A DNA stretch of 64,000 bases, taken from positions 843,501-907,500 of the forward strand of contig JACCIC010000211.1 of the NCBI GenBank assembly GCA_018907035.1, in the 5' to 3' direction. Below, piece by piece: positions 63,638-64,000 of the stretch. The translations under genes were made by a program, and so were the position numbers. This DNA comes from Sycobia sp. Sy_11. Taxonomy: Eukaryota; Arthropoda; Insecta; Hymenoptera; Epichrysomallidae. Numbering within the stretch: position 1 is the stretch's first letter; every line of letters starts with the position of its first letter. The notes beneath the pieces were generated by a model that saw only the letters and a list, made by a program, of their open reading frames with translations, made no database searches and was not told the origin of the DNA.

Positions 63638-64000
63638 CTAATCGTATACATTAAAAAGAAAGCCTCGGTAAAGTATTTTGTAAGAATCGCGCCAAGTTAT
63701 GCCTCGCTATAGCGCAGAGGCCCCGTTATAACCCCCGAAAAATTCACGGTACCGATAAATTAGGTTATCGATTACGAAACTAAAGATACGTGCGGTACAC
63801 CAACGATTACAATCCCCACCATCAATTCCCCCAGAAAACTGTCGCACATTATAAAACAAAAGAAAAATAGTAAAAGAAAACTCTCGACAAACCGATCCCC
63901 TGCCCCGTCTCATAAATAAATGCAACTCGAGCACACATATTTATCTATTTACAAACCACGCGCCCCCTAGCCGTACAATTTCCAATGAAAAGCTCGCTCC
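63638..64000 (-). other. Intron of the right-edge gene (partial)
   Basis: Sequence upstream of the penultimate exon on the minus strand ends in a pyrimidine tract and TTAG. It is AT-rich without exon-like frames up to the window end. Confidence 0.5.

Overview
This window looks like a gene-poor stretch of an arthropod nuclear genome, most likely an insect. The reasons are spliced coding exons with GT-AG introns, a 5'-truncated non-LTR retrotransposon with a poly(A) tail, no operon-like packing of ORFs, and very many long dinucleotide microsatellites. Base composition alternates between AT-rich and GC-rich blocks, and the GC-rich blocks keep plenty of CpG. Small-genome insects such as parasitoid wasps or other Hymenoptera can look like this, but nothing here proves the order.

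Layout. The leftmost ~1 kb (1..1020) holds broken, protein-like reading frames that might be a decayed gene. From about 1.1 to 62.3 kb I find no gene that I can defend. This part is AT-rich spacer or intron broken by GC-rich islands (roughly 10.6-11.1, 13.7-14.6, 16.1-17.3, 24.1-24.7, 27.2-28.1, 31.0-31.6, 34.6-34.9, 42.1-42.5, 45.1-45.7, 47.2-48.0, 51.0-52.1, 54.4-54.8 and 56.8-57.2 kb). Dozens of (GA/CT)n, (AT)n, (CA/GT)n and (AAT)n arrays are scattered through it. Almost all ORFs above 60 codons here are SLSLSL, RERERE, YIYIYI or homopolymer artefacts of these repeats. One clear mobile element lies at 15360..15691: the 3' tip of a minus-strand LINE, with a 29-base poly(A) and a perfect 9-bp target-site duplication. 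A candidate promoter with a non-coding first exon lies at 8325..8543, on the plus strand.

The only convincing protein-coding gene is at the right edge on the minus strand. Two exons joined by a phase-consistent 771-bp intron (63637..63543, then 62771..62385) encode the C-terminal part of a proline- and glutamine-rich protein. It carries an FPPPP-type Ena/VASP EVH1-binding motif, as found in some cytoplasmic tails and cytoskeletal adaptors. The rest of the gene lies beyond the right end. Its last exon has an in-frame TGA (62582..62580), after which the same frame stays open for 64 codons to a TAG, so stop-codon readthrough, alternative splicing or a sequence error must be considered. Its 3' UTR would run leftwards into the densest (AT)n region of the window (55.9-62.3 kb), and a possible distal poly(A) signal lies at 55711..55706.

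I found no rRNA, convincing tRNA, CRISPR array or complete transposon. I could not identify the edge gene's family from the visible residues.
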